Assembly (NCBI GenBank): GCA_964035015.1
Contig: OZ036013.1
Location: forward strand, 5,893,501-5,957,500
Direction of reading: 5' to 3'
Origin: Corallium rubrum
Lineage: Eukaryota; Cnidaria; Anthozoa; Scleralcyonacea; Coralliidae
Length of the DNA: 64,000 nt
Numbering within the stretch: position 1 is the stretch's first letter; the number at the start of each line of letters is the position of its first letter. The notes beneath the pieces are model-generated. The model searched no databases. It was not told where the DNA came from and worked only from the letters and a program-made list of their open reading frames with translations. This document shows positions 1-37,108 of this stretch, in pieces. Made by a program: the position numbers and the translations under genes.

Positions 1-842
1 GTACTGACGAGGTAACAAAAAAATGTCCGTGAACCGCACTCTATTCTACTTTACCTCTACACCTACTCCACTCCAGTTCATTTCACTCCATTCCACTCTA
101 CTCCATTCTACTCCACCCTACTCTACCTCTACTCCACTGCTACTCTATTCCTAAGGCTCTACTTCGCTCCACTCCTACCCCATTCCACGCCAGTCCACTC
201 CGCACCACCCTACTCCACTCCACTCGTACTCTACTCCACTTCATTCCACGTCACTTTACTCCACTTCTTTGTACTCCACTCCACTCCACCCTACCCTACT
301 CTACCCTGCCCTACCCTGCCCTACTCTACCCTACCTTAACCTACCCTGCCCTGCCCTGCCCTGCCCTGCTCTGCCCTGCCCTGCCCTGCCCTGCCCTGCC
401 CTGCCCTGCCCTGCTCTGCTCGACTCGACTAGGACTCGACTCGACTTCTCTACTCTACTCTACTCTACTCTACTCTACTCTACTCTACTCTACTCTACTC
501 TACTCTACTCTACTCTACTCTACTCTACTCTACTCTACTCTACTCTACTCTACTCTACTCTACTCTACTCTACTCTACTCTACTCTACTCTACTCCACTC
601 TACTCCACTCTACTCTACTCCCTCCCTCCCTCCCTCCCTCCCTCCCTCCCTCCCTCCCTCCCTCCCTCCCTCCCTCTACCCCCCCTCTACCCCCCCCCCC
701 CGACCCCACTCCAGTCCTCCTCCTCCACTCCACTCCATTTTACTCCACTCCATTTTACTCCACCCCACTCCAGCCCACTCGACTCCACTCCACTCTACTC
801 TACTTCGCTCTACTGGACTGTATACGCTGTATTCAACATTAC
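1..842. repeat. Compound pentamer/tetramer microsatellite
   Basis: About 800 bp of pyrimidine-rich simple sequence. It begins as degenerate CTCCA/CTCTA pentamers, becomes a CCTGC-type run near 330-415, then an almost perfect TACTC pentamer array near 445-600, then a TCCC tetramer array near 618-675, and decays back to CTCCA pentamers. It lies in the intron downstream of the Rab exon that ends at 843. The open frame across it on the plus strand is a by-product of a stop-free pentamer. Confidence 0.9.
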
Positions 843-26731
<25,889 letters not shown>

Positions 26732-26784
26732 CTGCGAAAAACAAAACGAAACGTTTTAGAACTTGACCCTATTCCTTCGTGGGC

Positions 26785-27710
26785 CTTTATTATTTTACTC
26801 TGTCTAACACCAGACTATTTTACTCTGTGAGTCTAACACCAGACTATTTTATTCTGTCTAACACCAGACTGTTTTACTCTGTCTAACACTAGACTGTTTT
26901 ACTCTGTCTAACACTAGACTATTTTACTCTGTCTAGCACTAGACTGTTTTACTCTGTCTAACACTAGACTATTTTACTCTGTCTAGCACTAGACTGTTTT
27001 ACTCTGTCTAGCACTAGACTGTTTTACTCTGTCTAGCACTAGACTGTTTTACTCTGTCTAACACTAGACTATTTTACTCTGTCTAACACCAGACTATTTT
27101 ATTCTGTCTAACACCAGACTATTTTACTCTGTCTAGCACTAGACTGTTTTACTCTGTCTAACACTAGACTATTTTACTCTGTCTAGCACTAGACTGTTTT
27201 ACTCTGTCTAACACTAGACTATTTTACTCTGTCTAACACCAGACTATTTTATTCTGTCTAACGCTAGACTATTTCACTCTGTCTAACACCAGACTATTTT
27301 ACTCTGTCTAGCACTAGACTATTTTACTCTGTCTAACACCAGACTATTTTACTCTGTCTAACCCAGACTATTTTACTTTGTCTAACACCGGACAACACCA
27401 GACTATTTTACTTTGGCTAACACCAGACTATTTTACTCCGTCTGACGCCGACTATTTTACTGTGTCTAACACCAGACTATTTTACTCCGTCTAACACCAG
27501 ACTATTTTACTGTGTCTAACACCAGACTATTTTACTTTGTCTAACACCAGACTATTTTACTGTGTCTAACACCAGACTATTTTACTTTGTCTAACACCAG
27601 ACTATTTTATACTCTGTCTAACTCCAGACTATTTTACTTTGTCTAACACCAGACTATTTTACAGTTTTTACTCTGTCTAACACCAGATTGTCTCACTCTA
27701 ACCCCAGACC
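26785..27710. repeat. 25-bp minisatellite (TTTTACTCTGTCTAACACCAGACTA)
   Basis: About 36 tandem copies of a 25-bp unit with alternating variants (AACACC, AACACT, AGCACT), a few truncated. The unit is a decayed form of the dispersed hairpin repeat TCTGGCTAACGCCAGA, of which single copies lie at 28,105, 28,185, 28,930 and 30,410. Confidence 0.95.
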
Positions 27711-29420
27711 ATTTTTTCTCGTCCAAATTAGGAGGAACCGTCAACTAGTCATAATTGTAATGGTTAATGTGAAAAGTTAGTTGTTTGTACGTGTTAGTGA
27801 CTAGCTATATAATTGACAATTTTAATTGTTAAAATGAAGTTGTGAAGTTGTGTTGCTTGTGTATTAACTCATTCCTCATCGAGCCTAGTAGCCTACTTTA
27901 TTATTTTACTTTGTCTAACACCAAAGTATTGTACTCTAACAACTAAACAGCAGTGGAATGGTACTCATTCCTCCTCTAGACCGCTAACAGCGGTCTCGTT
28001 TATATTATTTTCCTCTGTCTAAATGCCAGACGATTTTATAATTGTCAAAGTGAGAACCCTCAACAGTAAAGCCATAGTAACCCATTCTTCCCTGAGCATG
28101 CTTAACGCCAGACAATTTTACTCGTCAATAGAGATAGATAGATAAACGAGTTGACAAACGACCCTTTGCATTATACTTTACTCTGTATAACGCCAGACGA
28201 TTTTACTCATCAAGGAGCCAAGAGTCGGGTGGGTGGGGGAGACACATCAAATCTCATGCGCCTTGTATTAGTTTCCGTTGTTATGTCACCCGACCCTTTT
28301 GTATACATCTTCCGACTCTAAAATATTTGCTGCTCATTTGCGTCTTAAGCGGCCACATATTTTATATGGGACTTTATATATGGGAGATCGAGAATAGCGA
28401 GACTGCAATTACGATCGAAGATTCCAGCCTCGATCCACAAAATGTAATCATCGTCTTCCCGAATCCCGGTTAAAAGATTTATTGGTCAAACTGCGTGAAA
28501 CTTATTCAGTTACTCTCTCTATATTAAAATTCATTGATATTCATCCAAAAATCTACAGCTTATAGTTACAGCTTATTCGGTTACCAATTTGGAATAGATG
28601 CTTGCCATACCAATGCCAGACTGAACGCCTAGCAAGAAAACATTGGGTATCAATTTACAAGTATAGTCTTTGGCATCTCACGCATAGGAAAGTCTCAGCT
28701 GTGGAAGAATAAGTACATTTTTATAGGACCAAAAATGGGACCAGACGCAAAATTAAACTGCAACACCAAGACCTTTCCGCCAGAATCGAACCCGAGAGGC
28801 TATTGCCAAGACTGCTTATAGTAACGAGTTTTCAGTTTTGTATTTTTAATAAGAATTTGGCATGTTACAAGTAATATTTGGCATTTCGCTCGATAACCCT
28901 TTATCGCCCAGTAGCCACTCCATTGACGAGTAAAATCGTCTGGCGTTAGCCAGAGTAAAATACTAAAGACATCGTTGGGCGATAATGGGTTAAATAAACT
29001 ACGTGATTAAACTTCGTCAAAAATTCCCTAAGAACAAAGCAAAAAAGAAATACAAATATATAGTGTTGCTGTCTTCAATATTTTATTATGAAATATATTA
29101 TGAAAGCAAGCGTCATATGGATAATTTGTTATGGCTCTATAGTATATCTGCACTGTTGTTGACAGATTAACAAAACCCCTGTAAAGTATAGCTAATCCTT
29201 AAGCCAACTCGTATAGCCAGATTCATCACATCACAATTAAGGTCCATAATGTTATGGTATTAATATTTTAATTGTTAAATACACAATCATACAGGCTAAG
29301 CCAGAACATGTCCAATAAGTCAACACAATGCCTTTCATCAGCACACGAATAAGCGCTATAGCCAATATTACACAGGCTTTTGTTTTTCAAGTAATTATAA
29401 CATCGGCGCTTTTGTGGTCT
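27711..29420. other. Repeat remnants, no gene seen
   Basis: Holds single TCTGGCTAACGCCAGA-type hairpin repeats near 27,895-27,930, 28,100-28,125, 28,180-28,210 and 28,930-28,965 (the last in opposite orientation), and a B-box-like AGAATCGAACCCGAGAGG near 28,782. No exon with convincing splice sites was found. Confidence 0.55.
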
Positions 29421-29429
29421 GTCATACAA

Positions 29430-30020
29430 TACAACACTTCCGTACGTTTTTCGTTGTTGAGATATTTCAGTTTGTTCACGGTTTGTTTAATGTGCAAATT
29501 AAACATTTTGAAGTCATAAATGCAAAATGAGTCGTATATCAGAGTCGAGAAGGTTATACATCTTTGCTGTTGTAGCGATTGACACACCAGGCGGAAAACG
29601 CAATTTAAAAATGAATATCAGAGCCCAGCAAATGACTTTGAAACAAGACATATAATAAAAGGAAAAATTGCTCTGAAGATGTTGTGATGTAACAACGAAA
29701 CGTCAGTAAATAATTTTTTTCTTTTTATTATGTCTTGTTTCAAAGTCATTTGCTGGGCTCTGATATTCATCTTTGCTATTGTCAAACATAATCACTTGAC
29801 AATCTACATGTTTGTGTTGTGGGAGAAGAAACACACTCACCCTTCCTTCGAATTAATTTGGTTTGATAATGGCAAAGCATGTTATGTTAACTCAAACAAA
29901 CTGAAATATCTCAACAACGAATCAAGGAAACGAAAAACTGAAAAATATGTTACTGTATCATTTTAAGTGTTCTTTCAAATAAGACGGACTTAAATTTCGT
30001 TCCATATGGGCACTTTAATA
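29430..30020. mobile_element. Nested foldback elements, one carrying a hammerhead-like core
   Basis: The outer arms pair CGTTGTTGAGATATTTCAGT (29,451) with its reverse complement near 29,900. An inner palindrome at about 29,605-29,770 has arms of about 65 bp (AGAGCCCAGCAAATGACTTT and its inverse) surrounding the motif at 29,673. The outer element's end (GGGCACTTTAA near 30,010) resembles the ends of foldbacks at 34,961, 37,109 and 55,510. Confidence 0.75.
29673..29706 (+). ncRNA. Hammerhead-ribozyme-like motif (type I layout)
   Basis: In order: CTGAAGA (fits CUGANGA), one extra T, a perfect stem GTTGT/ACAAC, GAAAC, then GTC and AG. A15.1-U16.1 and C-G can form the minimal stem III, and C17 is an allowed cleavage base. 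The sequence before CTGAAGA (…AAAAATTGCT) pairs with the sequence after GTC (AGTAAATAATTTTT…) and continues into the long foldback arms as stem I. The extra base after A9 is non-canonical. Activity is unproven. Confidence 0.5.
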
Positions 30021-30600
30021 TTGGATATTTCATGAACATGCGATAAAGTGATAAACTTATGGAATGATGCGATAACATTTATTGATAGTATTACAAGTAG
30101 AATAATTCCTTCCAAACTTAACGTATATATATATAAACCTATGGATTCTTCTAGACAGTTCATCATATTGTTTTTGTTTTTCATATATTGGACACTGTTA
30201 TCGTTGCGGTTAATGTTCTGTTATTATTGGCAAATCTTTCGTTTAGGCATTTAAATAATTTCATTATAGCAAAAGGAATGTTGAGCATGCTGGGTATCGT
30301 ATTGTTAACTTAAATATTAAACTTGGCATATGATTTCGAGGTATGCATGTGGCATTCTAATTCCAAAATCATTTTCTTAAATCGTTCACTCCTGTAACGT
30401 CTAAGTCGAGTATAACACCAGACGATTTTACTCGTCAAGGGGAGAGACCTCCGATGACATTATAGGTTAAATAATATCTATAGCCAAATTATTAATTTAA
30501 TAACTCAATCAGCACTGTATGACAGAGAGTTCTCCTGTTGGAAAGAACTTGTGAAATCGTAAAGACTGGCTTTTACAGCTCTGCCATATCACTTTGTTCT
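30021..30600. other. No gene; one hairpin-repeat copy
   Basis: AT-rich sequence with one dispersed hairpin repeat at about 30,408-30,437 (ACACCAGACGATTTTACTCG). Nothing else was recognised. Confidence 0.5.
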
Positions 30601-30659
30601 TGAGTTTGACTTTGTATATAAATATACACCTTTTGATGTAGTTCTTGTTGAATCTGAAC

Positions 30660-31385
30660 AGATAAAAACATTGCTAAAAACATTGGAGTGATTTTTGATG
30701 ATATTATGCAGTTAGAGAATCAAGTAAACGCTATGTGCAAATCGGCATTTTATCAAAATAGGAATATTGCTCGTATTAGGACATTTTTATCTGTCGAATT
30801 AACGGAAATACTTGTACATGCCTTTATAACACGTAAATTGGATCATTGTAATGCCTTGTTATATGGTATTCCAAAATATCTTACCCAAGACTTCAGTATG
30901 TACAAAATTCTGCGGCACGTCTCATAACATTAATTAACAAGGAAATATGAACACATTACACCAATTTTAATTAGTTTACACTGGCTACCTGTGGAGACAC
31001 AAAAGAAAATCATGACCGTATCGTATCTTTATATGTGATAAAGATACCTCCTGATTTACATAAATTTTAGCTTTGATTTTCTCGGCTTATGGACTTACCA
31101 AGTGGTTCGTTTTTGAAGCCGTTCAATAAACTCGCAGTTCGTGTTTTATCAGATATAAAAACACTCGGCTTCGCCTCGTGTCTTTATATCTGATAAAACA
31201 CTCCTGCTCGTTTATTAAACAGTACATTAAAAACCTTCCTTTTTAAAGATATTTTTAATTAAAATTGTATTATAATTAATTTTAGTTAGTAGCATAGGTT
31301 ATATATCTTACTTTTATTATCCATGTAAAGCGCCTTTGGGCATTTTTATGAAAAAGGCGCTATATAAATTCTTATTATATATTAT
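30660..31385 (+). pseudogene. Non-LTR retrotransposon remnant (RT C-terminal region and 3' end)
   Basis: From about 30,680 the plus strand encodes IGVIFDDIMQLENQVNAMCK, then FYQNRNIARIRTFLSVELTE and LDHCNALLYGIPKYL, the post-catalytic reverse transcriptase region of CR1/L2/Jockey-type LINEs (LGVxFD...; LDYCNxLLxGLP). A frameshift separates it from a following VQNSAARLITL-like stretch. It is interrupted at about 31,000-31,215 by a foldback MITE (TCGTGTTTTATC...CGGCTTCGCCTCG core). The tail AAAGCGCCTTTGGGCA...AAGGCGCTATATAAAT near 31,325-31,372 is the usual 3' hairpin of such elements. Broken and non-functional. Confidence 0.85.
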
Positions 31386-32262
31386 TAAAATACTCATTAA
31401 TAATTCGTGAAGAAAATTCAAAAGAATGAAGTTTAAACAGGTGTTGTAAATCGGATACAGCATTGCCTAATAAAAATTCAATGTTGTATGCGATTTACAG
31501 CATACTAATTAGGACCCATTGGCTCAAATTGAGCTTTTTCCTTGTTCAAATAATTTGTTTTTGCCTTTTCTACGACTGCTAAACAAAGTATTCATGATAT
31601 AAACATCGTAGTTTAAGTAAGTATTCGCGTCCGAACTGTATGGGATTTACAGCCATCTTAGTCTCAGTAATGCAATGGTTATCAGTGGCGGGATCACTTT
31701 GGGCAAGTGCCAGCCCCCTCCCTCCGCGCTTTCGGTGGGCCCTGCAGATTTTTGGGGCCGTTTGGTTTTAATTTTAAGTCTTAATTATATACTATCGCTT
31801 TATTATACATTGCAACTTATAAGAAGAGCAAAAATATTTCAGGATCATTCCAAAACCTATTGCTATAAGAAAGTCGTAAAATCTATTTATAATCTTCAAT
31901 CTAAACTTTAAATCATTGTTTGTAAATATCTCAGAGTTCCAGAAATATAGGTTGAGTACCATAGATAAACCCACAGCTGCCAGCTGGTTGCTATTCTCCT
32001 TTTTTTAATTAATTTCCCCCGATTTTTCTAGTCTCTTTATGACTTCGGGGATGGGGGGTGGGGGTGGTGGAGATGTGAGTCAGCCACTTGTATAATCGTT
32101 GTTACACGAGTCATACCTTGCACATTACAAATACATGTCAACCGATTGTTCTTTCAATAAACAAGATCGCGATATACAATATGAAATATACTCCAATGTT
32201 TTCAAATTTAATAAAAAATATATACCAATGCAATTAACAATTGTAAATGGCAGTCATATTCA
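31386..32262. other. Repeat remnants, no gene seen
   Basis: A small palindrome GTAAATCGGATACAGCATTG...ATGTTGTATGCGATTTAC at 31,446-31,500, related to 56,730-56,900, and a sequence starting CAGTGGCGGGATCAC at 31,684 that resembles a hAT terminus. No exon was recognised. Confidence 0.5.
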
Positions 32263-32265
32263 TCT

Positions 32266-32348
<83 letters not shown>

Positions 32349-32417
32349 TCAATTAGCAATTTATCGACCCTATTTGACAACACATCTCTTTATATCTAAT
32401 CTCACTATACTAACTCT

Positions 32418-32475
<58 letters not shown>
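32266..32475. repeat. Two (AT)n microsatellites
   Basis: (AT)n tracts at 32,266-32,346 and 32,420-32,473, separated by 73 bp of unique sequence. Confidence 0.97.
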
Positions 32476-32477
<2 letters not shown>

Positions 32478-32479
32478 TT

Positions 32480-33220
32480 ATTTAAATGCACTAATCGTGC
32501 TCTATATTGTCGTAACATTATATACTTTTCAAAATACACTTAAAAACCCTTACTTTAGATATTAATGTTGATATACTTAAAATACAAATGCTATAATCAT
32601 ATGTCACAATACGGTTTTTCGATTTATCAGTAAAAATTTGACTCTCTCTTACGACTTTCGTCGAAAGAAAAAATATTCCAAAGCATGAAAATTTGGATAG
32701 AAAATATATTTTTAAAAATTGCTGTACGCTTACAAAAACCTATTAGTATTTTCTTATTTAAAAAAACTTATTGTTCGCAATATTGTTTTTTTGTGAGTTC
32801 TTTAAAGAACCTCATTTTGGAACTTAGTATTCAATTTAGGCTTCGGGACACGCCGTATGCAAATATTGCGTCTGTGCCTAGATAACATACACCAAAAGGT
32901 TTTAAGATGGCCGCCACTAAGCCCTGTAGGGGGAGATTTGACAACAAAAAAATGGTATTTAGTTTAGGTTAGTGAAAATTCAGTTTCATCAACTTGTTCT
33001 GTAAATCGAAATATCCGCCGCCATTTTGGAACCACTTTTTGGGGTATGGTATTTTAGAATTGGCGTGCGTCCCAATCTTTGGTTATATGCTATTTAGACA
33101 AGTTGGTTTCAAGATGGAGACCCATGGATATTAAGATTACGCACCCAAAAACGCACACTCTATTAGACCAGATGTTCAGGTCTGTTCACAAAAATGCAGA
33201 GATTCCTAATGCGGTCTATT
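32480..33220. other. No feature recognised
   Basis: AT-rich sequence with AAGATGGCCGCC-like words near 32,905 and 33,018. No exon or repeat family was assigned. Confidence 0.4.
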
Positions 33221-33222
33221 AT

Positions 33223-33803
33223 ACAGGGTGTCCCAAAAAAATGCCCCCCATCCATTTATGAGGTGCACCTTCTTTAATTATGATACAAGAAGTAAATTTC
33301 TATATCACGCCAAAAGCCCATCCCTCCTTCTTTGTTGTCTGAAATTTTCAGAGCTAAGTAGTTATCTACTCGCTTCCTGTAGTCATTTAAAGAGGCAACA
33401 TCAAAATTTGAACTTGTCCAAATTATGTATGCTACGTCAAGACTTGGAAATCTTCTCCTAAACGCTTCCCTTGTCCTTGTTGGGCTTCTTGTTTCAAGAT
33501 AGGAAAGTACCATGAATGTTTTTTCCTTGGGAGTGAATTGTTGTCCTACCATGAAGTAGGATGGATGAAGTAAAGTGCACTTCTGCCTACATGGCAAACA
33601 TGTGCATGGAACTCTCATGAGCATTGTTATTACCCCAAGGAACCATACATGATTTGATGCCGCATTGCTTCATTTGAAATCAAACTTTCTTCCTCTGTGG
33701 TCAGTTTTCACATGCATATGTATTCAAACTTGTATTCCGTACTCAAACAAAGCTGTGGTCAAAACCGGGATGGGCGGCATTCGTTTGGGACACCCTGTAT
33801 TTT
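33223..33803 (-). mobile_element. Decayed IS630/Tc1-mariner-like element
   Basis: Ends ACAGGGTGTCCCAAA (33,224) and TTTGGGACACCCTGT (33,801) are inverted and flanked by TA. The minus strand encodes FTPKEKTFMVLSYLETRSPT then RTREAFRRRFP (about 33,450-33,545), resembling the N-terminal helix-turn-helix of transposases of this superfamily (DUF4817-like). The catalytic domain is absent, so it is a non-autonomous or deleted copy. Confidence 0.75.
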
Positions 33804-34030
33804 TCCAAATCTGTACGTAGCATAGATAATTTGCATAATTTGGACAAGTTCAAATTTTGATGTTGCCTCTTGGAAGCGAGTAGATTACTATTCAGCTCTG
33901 AAAATTTCAGACAACAAAGGAGTGATGGGCTTTCGGCGTGATATAAAAATTTACTTCTTGTACCCAAATTAAAGAAGATGCAGTTCAAAAACGGATGGGG
34001 GGCGGGTTTTTTTGGGACACCCTGTATTTG
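33804..34030. mobile_element. Second, truncated copy of the same TIR element
   Basis: Sequence 33,825-34,022 is an inverted copy of 33,225-33,430 (shared GACAAGTTCAAATTTTGATG), ending TTTGGGACACCCTGTA. Together with the preceding element it looks like a nested or solo-end arrangement. Confidence 0.7.
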
Positions 34031-34186
34031 AATGAATAGAGAGACCTGAAACAAAACTTAATTCAAACTGTGTCACCTTGGATACCACAGGCTCTTAGGT
34101 TATGTTGGATATGAATGTCTAACCAAAGTGCTTCACTGGATCTGGAGTAGCCTTCACCGAACTACCCAGAATTGAAACAGAGAACG

Positions 34187-34275
34187 TAAGAGTCTAACCT
34201 TTCGAGCAAAGGCCCTTACATTTCTCTCTGACGAAGGGCCTTCGCTCGAAACGTTAGACTCCTACGTTCTCTGTT
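34187..34275 (+). repeat. Small foldback with hammerhead-like core
   Basis: Arms GAGAACGTAAGAGTCTAAC and GTTAGACTCCTACGTTCTC are inverted. Inside, 34,228-34,257 reads CTGACGA, an extra A, stem GGGC/GCTC with loop CTTC, GAAAC, GTT, AG. The left arm also holds an inverted copy of the stem region (CTTTCGAGCAAAGGCCC). A close relative on the opposite strand is at 18,223-18,252. Confidence 0.55.
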
Positions 34276-34960
34276 TCGGCAGTATATCTAACCTTATTTA
34301 ACCTATACCCAGAATTAAACCTCGGTTGTGATTGAAAACCAATATCCATATCTCTACACAAGAGCCTCCGGACCCAGGGTAACAGTTATGAACAATATTA
34401 GACAAAGTGTAAAGATTAGAATAACGGTCAAGGTTAATGTTAGAGTGTTAGACTAACCTAATCCAGTAACACAATCATTTTTCCTCCTCTAAAATAACTA
34501 TTCCTCGACAATCTTAGATTGCTGACCAACTTGGCAACTTGGAACCTACACCACATTTTTGCAACGACACTCGGCAGCGCTTGACACTCGCGCTTTTACA
34601 AGTCTTATAAAGGTAAATAGTACAAATACGATTAATTATTAATTAATTAATTACAGATACGATTAATTGTTAATTAATTACATAATTAGTGCTTGATTAA
34701 TAACATCAATTGTTGACAACACAGTTAATTTCTAAAAATCACAATTATGTTCATTACTAGATTAGATTATCCACCTCTCACAATCCTTAAGCTGGCTCGA
34801 TAGGAAAAAGTCATGAAAAATGATGTTTCCTTTTCTCTAAAAGGCTTTGCAGTGTAGATTTGTGCCTCATCTTGGCATTGGATCTTTAGTGATAAATGAA
34901 AAATTTTAGACTTGTAAGATTGGAGCATCTGGACAAATTATGTTTATTGTGATATGCAAA

Positions 34961-35453
34961 TTTAAAGTGTATATGAAACCAAAATTAAGTTTGTCTTATT
35001 TGAAAGAACTCTTAAAATAATGGGGAATATCAATTTACAGCTTTTTTCATATTTTACTTAGTTCTTGAGATATTTAGACTTATGTGATATTCAAATGAGA
35101 TAACTTATGGTTCGTTTTTTTCTAGTTAACATATTCGAAAATCGCGAATACTTTTAAGATTATTGATCAAAATCACTTGTAACTTGTCTTTCATGTTTAG
35201 TTGCATGAACTGTAGCAATATGCAAAGTTTCAAGTGATTTTGTTCAATAATCTTAAAAATATTCGCGATTTTCGAATATATTAATTAGAAAAAAACGAAC
35301 CATAAGTTATCTCATTTGAATATCACATAAGTCTAAATATCTCAAGAACTAAGTAAAATATAAATATGAAAAAGCTGTAAATTGATATTCCCCATTATTT
35401 TAAGAGTTCTTTCAAATAAGAGAAACTTAATTTTCGTTTCATATATACTTTAA
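34961..35453. mobile_element. About 490-bp foldback
   Basis: Almost complete palindrome centred near 35,200. Left arm words such as GATATTCAAATGAGATAACT and TATTCGAAAATCGCGAATA return inverted in the right arm. Ends resemble AAAGTGTATATGAAAC/GTTTCATATATACTTT. Confidence 0.85.
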
Positions 35454-35532
35454 GTAAATATTTATAACATGAGCAGCAGTGTTTTATCAGATTTAAAACA
35501 CGAGGCGATAGTCGAGTGTTTTAGATCTGATA

Positions 35533-35717
35533 AAGCCTGGTTCTCATATGTCGCCGATCGTCGCTGACCCATGATTTAGATGCATGTTAAGTAAAAGAAT
35601 AAAAGCACTGCTTTTCTGCATTGTTCTTTATTACTTAACATGCTGCTGCACTTCCCGTTTTAACATGCATCTAAATCACAAATCGCCGACGATCGGCGAC
35701 ATATGAAAACCAGGCTT
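35533..35717. mobile_element. 185-bp MITE, TIR AAGCCTGGTTCTCATATG
   Basis: Ends AAGCCTGGTT.TCATATGTCGCCGATCG and the exact inverse. An inner inverted pair GATTTAGATGCATGTTAA. It shares CGCCGATC and CCAGGCTTAA ends with the element at 4656-5995, so it is a short member of that family, inserted within another repeat. Confidence 0.85.
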
Positions 35718-36528
35718 AAAGTGTCACTAAGATGAAAAAATCGTCAGTCTTTTTTTTGATCTTCTCACAAAGTACATTTAAAATGAGGGTGAATGGTGTT
35801 TGTGGTTTGTCAGTATCTCATCCCGTTCAAGACATATTCACGTTTTGGAAATATGCAAATTTATGGCTGATGACGTCATTTTCTCCAAACGAGCGAAATG
35901 AAAATTGTAAAATAAGGAATATCTCTGGAAATAAACAATAAAACACGCTTAAACTTTGTATGCTTATAGTATCCAATAAAATACACTTCTCTGTGGAACT
36001 TTTGTGATTGCCATGTTAAGCGCATGCTCACAGGTTACTCTAAACCTTAAAAAAGGAATTATCATTTTTGCCTCATTGTTTAAAAATAGAAAGATTTAAA
36101 CGTTTGAATTACAATGCCTACATAAGCCCTAATCTTCACTTCTATTCGATGGAGTAAATGCTACTTGATTGCTGATAAATAAGCAAATTTAATTTTGTCA
36201 TTGGAGAGGGCCAGGAACTAGCAGTTTCCACGAAAACAACTAAAGTTCCGCAGTAAAACGTATTTTATTTAATACGATAAGCATGCAAAATTTTAGCACT
36301 TTCTAGTGTTTATTTCTAGAGATATTCCTAATTTTACGATTTTCATTTCTCTCGTTTGGAGAAAATGACGTCATCAGCCATATAATTTGCATATTTCCAA
36401 AACGTGAATATCTCTTGAACGAGATGAGATATTTACAAACCACCAACGCCGTTCATCCTCATTTTAAATGTACTTTATGACAAGATAAAAAAAAGGCTGA
36501 CGATTTTTCATCACAGTGACACTTTAAA
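35718..36528. mobile_element. About 810-bp foldback
   Basis: Arms 35,718-35,940 and 36,300-36,528 are inverted copies (AAGTGTCAC..; GATGACGTCATTTTCTCCAA; CACGTTTTGGAAATATGCAA). About 360 bp of loop. Ends AAAGTGTCAC/GTGACACTTT. Confidence 0.87.
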
Positions 36529-37108
36529 ACACATACTGCGAATGTTTTGAAAAGCTTCAAAAATCATTAATTCATGAGAAAACACAAAGGAAATCAGTAC
36601 CATGTCCGTGGTTTTATATGTGATAAAGAAGCCTCCTGATTTACATAAACTTTAGCTTTGATTTTCTCGGTTTAGTCAACGTTATTTCTCAAACTTACTA
36701 CGCCAATGAACTTACCAAATGGGTCGTTTTTGAAGCTATTTAAAACATTCGCAGTACGTGTTTTATTTTCAAAACACTGCTGCTCATGCTTTATCTATTA
36801 CTTAAAAAAACGATCCATTTAGTAAGTTCATTGGCGTAGTAATTTTGCAAAATAACGTTGTCTAAGCCGAGAAAATCAAATCTAAAATTTATGTAAATCA
36901 GGAGGATTTTCCCATCAGATATAGAAACACAGACATGGTACTAATCTCCTTTGTGTTTTCCTAAAGGAAGTGGAATAAAGCACAAATTTACACTGCGGGT
37001 ACTTTATATGGGGAGAAAATAGATTTTTCATGGTGTTTTTCCTATCGAGTCACCTTAGCATTACGCTTTAGCATGCGACCAAATATTGATGTATATAAAC
37101 AATACATT

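Larger units (their letters stand above)
34790..37060. mobile_element. Nested foldback cluster (at least four elements)
   Basis: The outer ends (CTCGATAGGAAAAA at 34,797 and its inverse near 37,040, each followed inward by GCAGTGTA.ATTTGTGC) enclose a stack: foldback 34,961-35,453; a fragment with CAGCAGTGTTTTATC (35,465-35,532) split by the MITE at 35,533-35,717; foldback 35,718-36,528; and a palindromic element at 36,540-36,960. This is a clear nesting order. No coding frames. Confidence 0.75.

Noticed and set aside
30688..30927. A 79-codon host gene
   Set aside because: It is the remnant of a LINE reverse transcriptase, interrupted and frameshifted.
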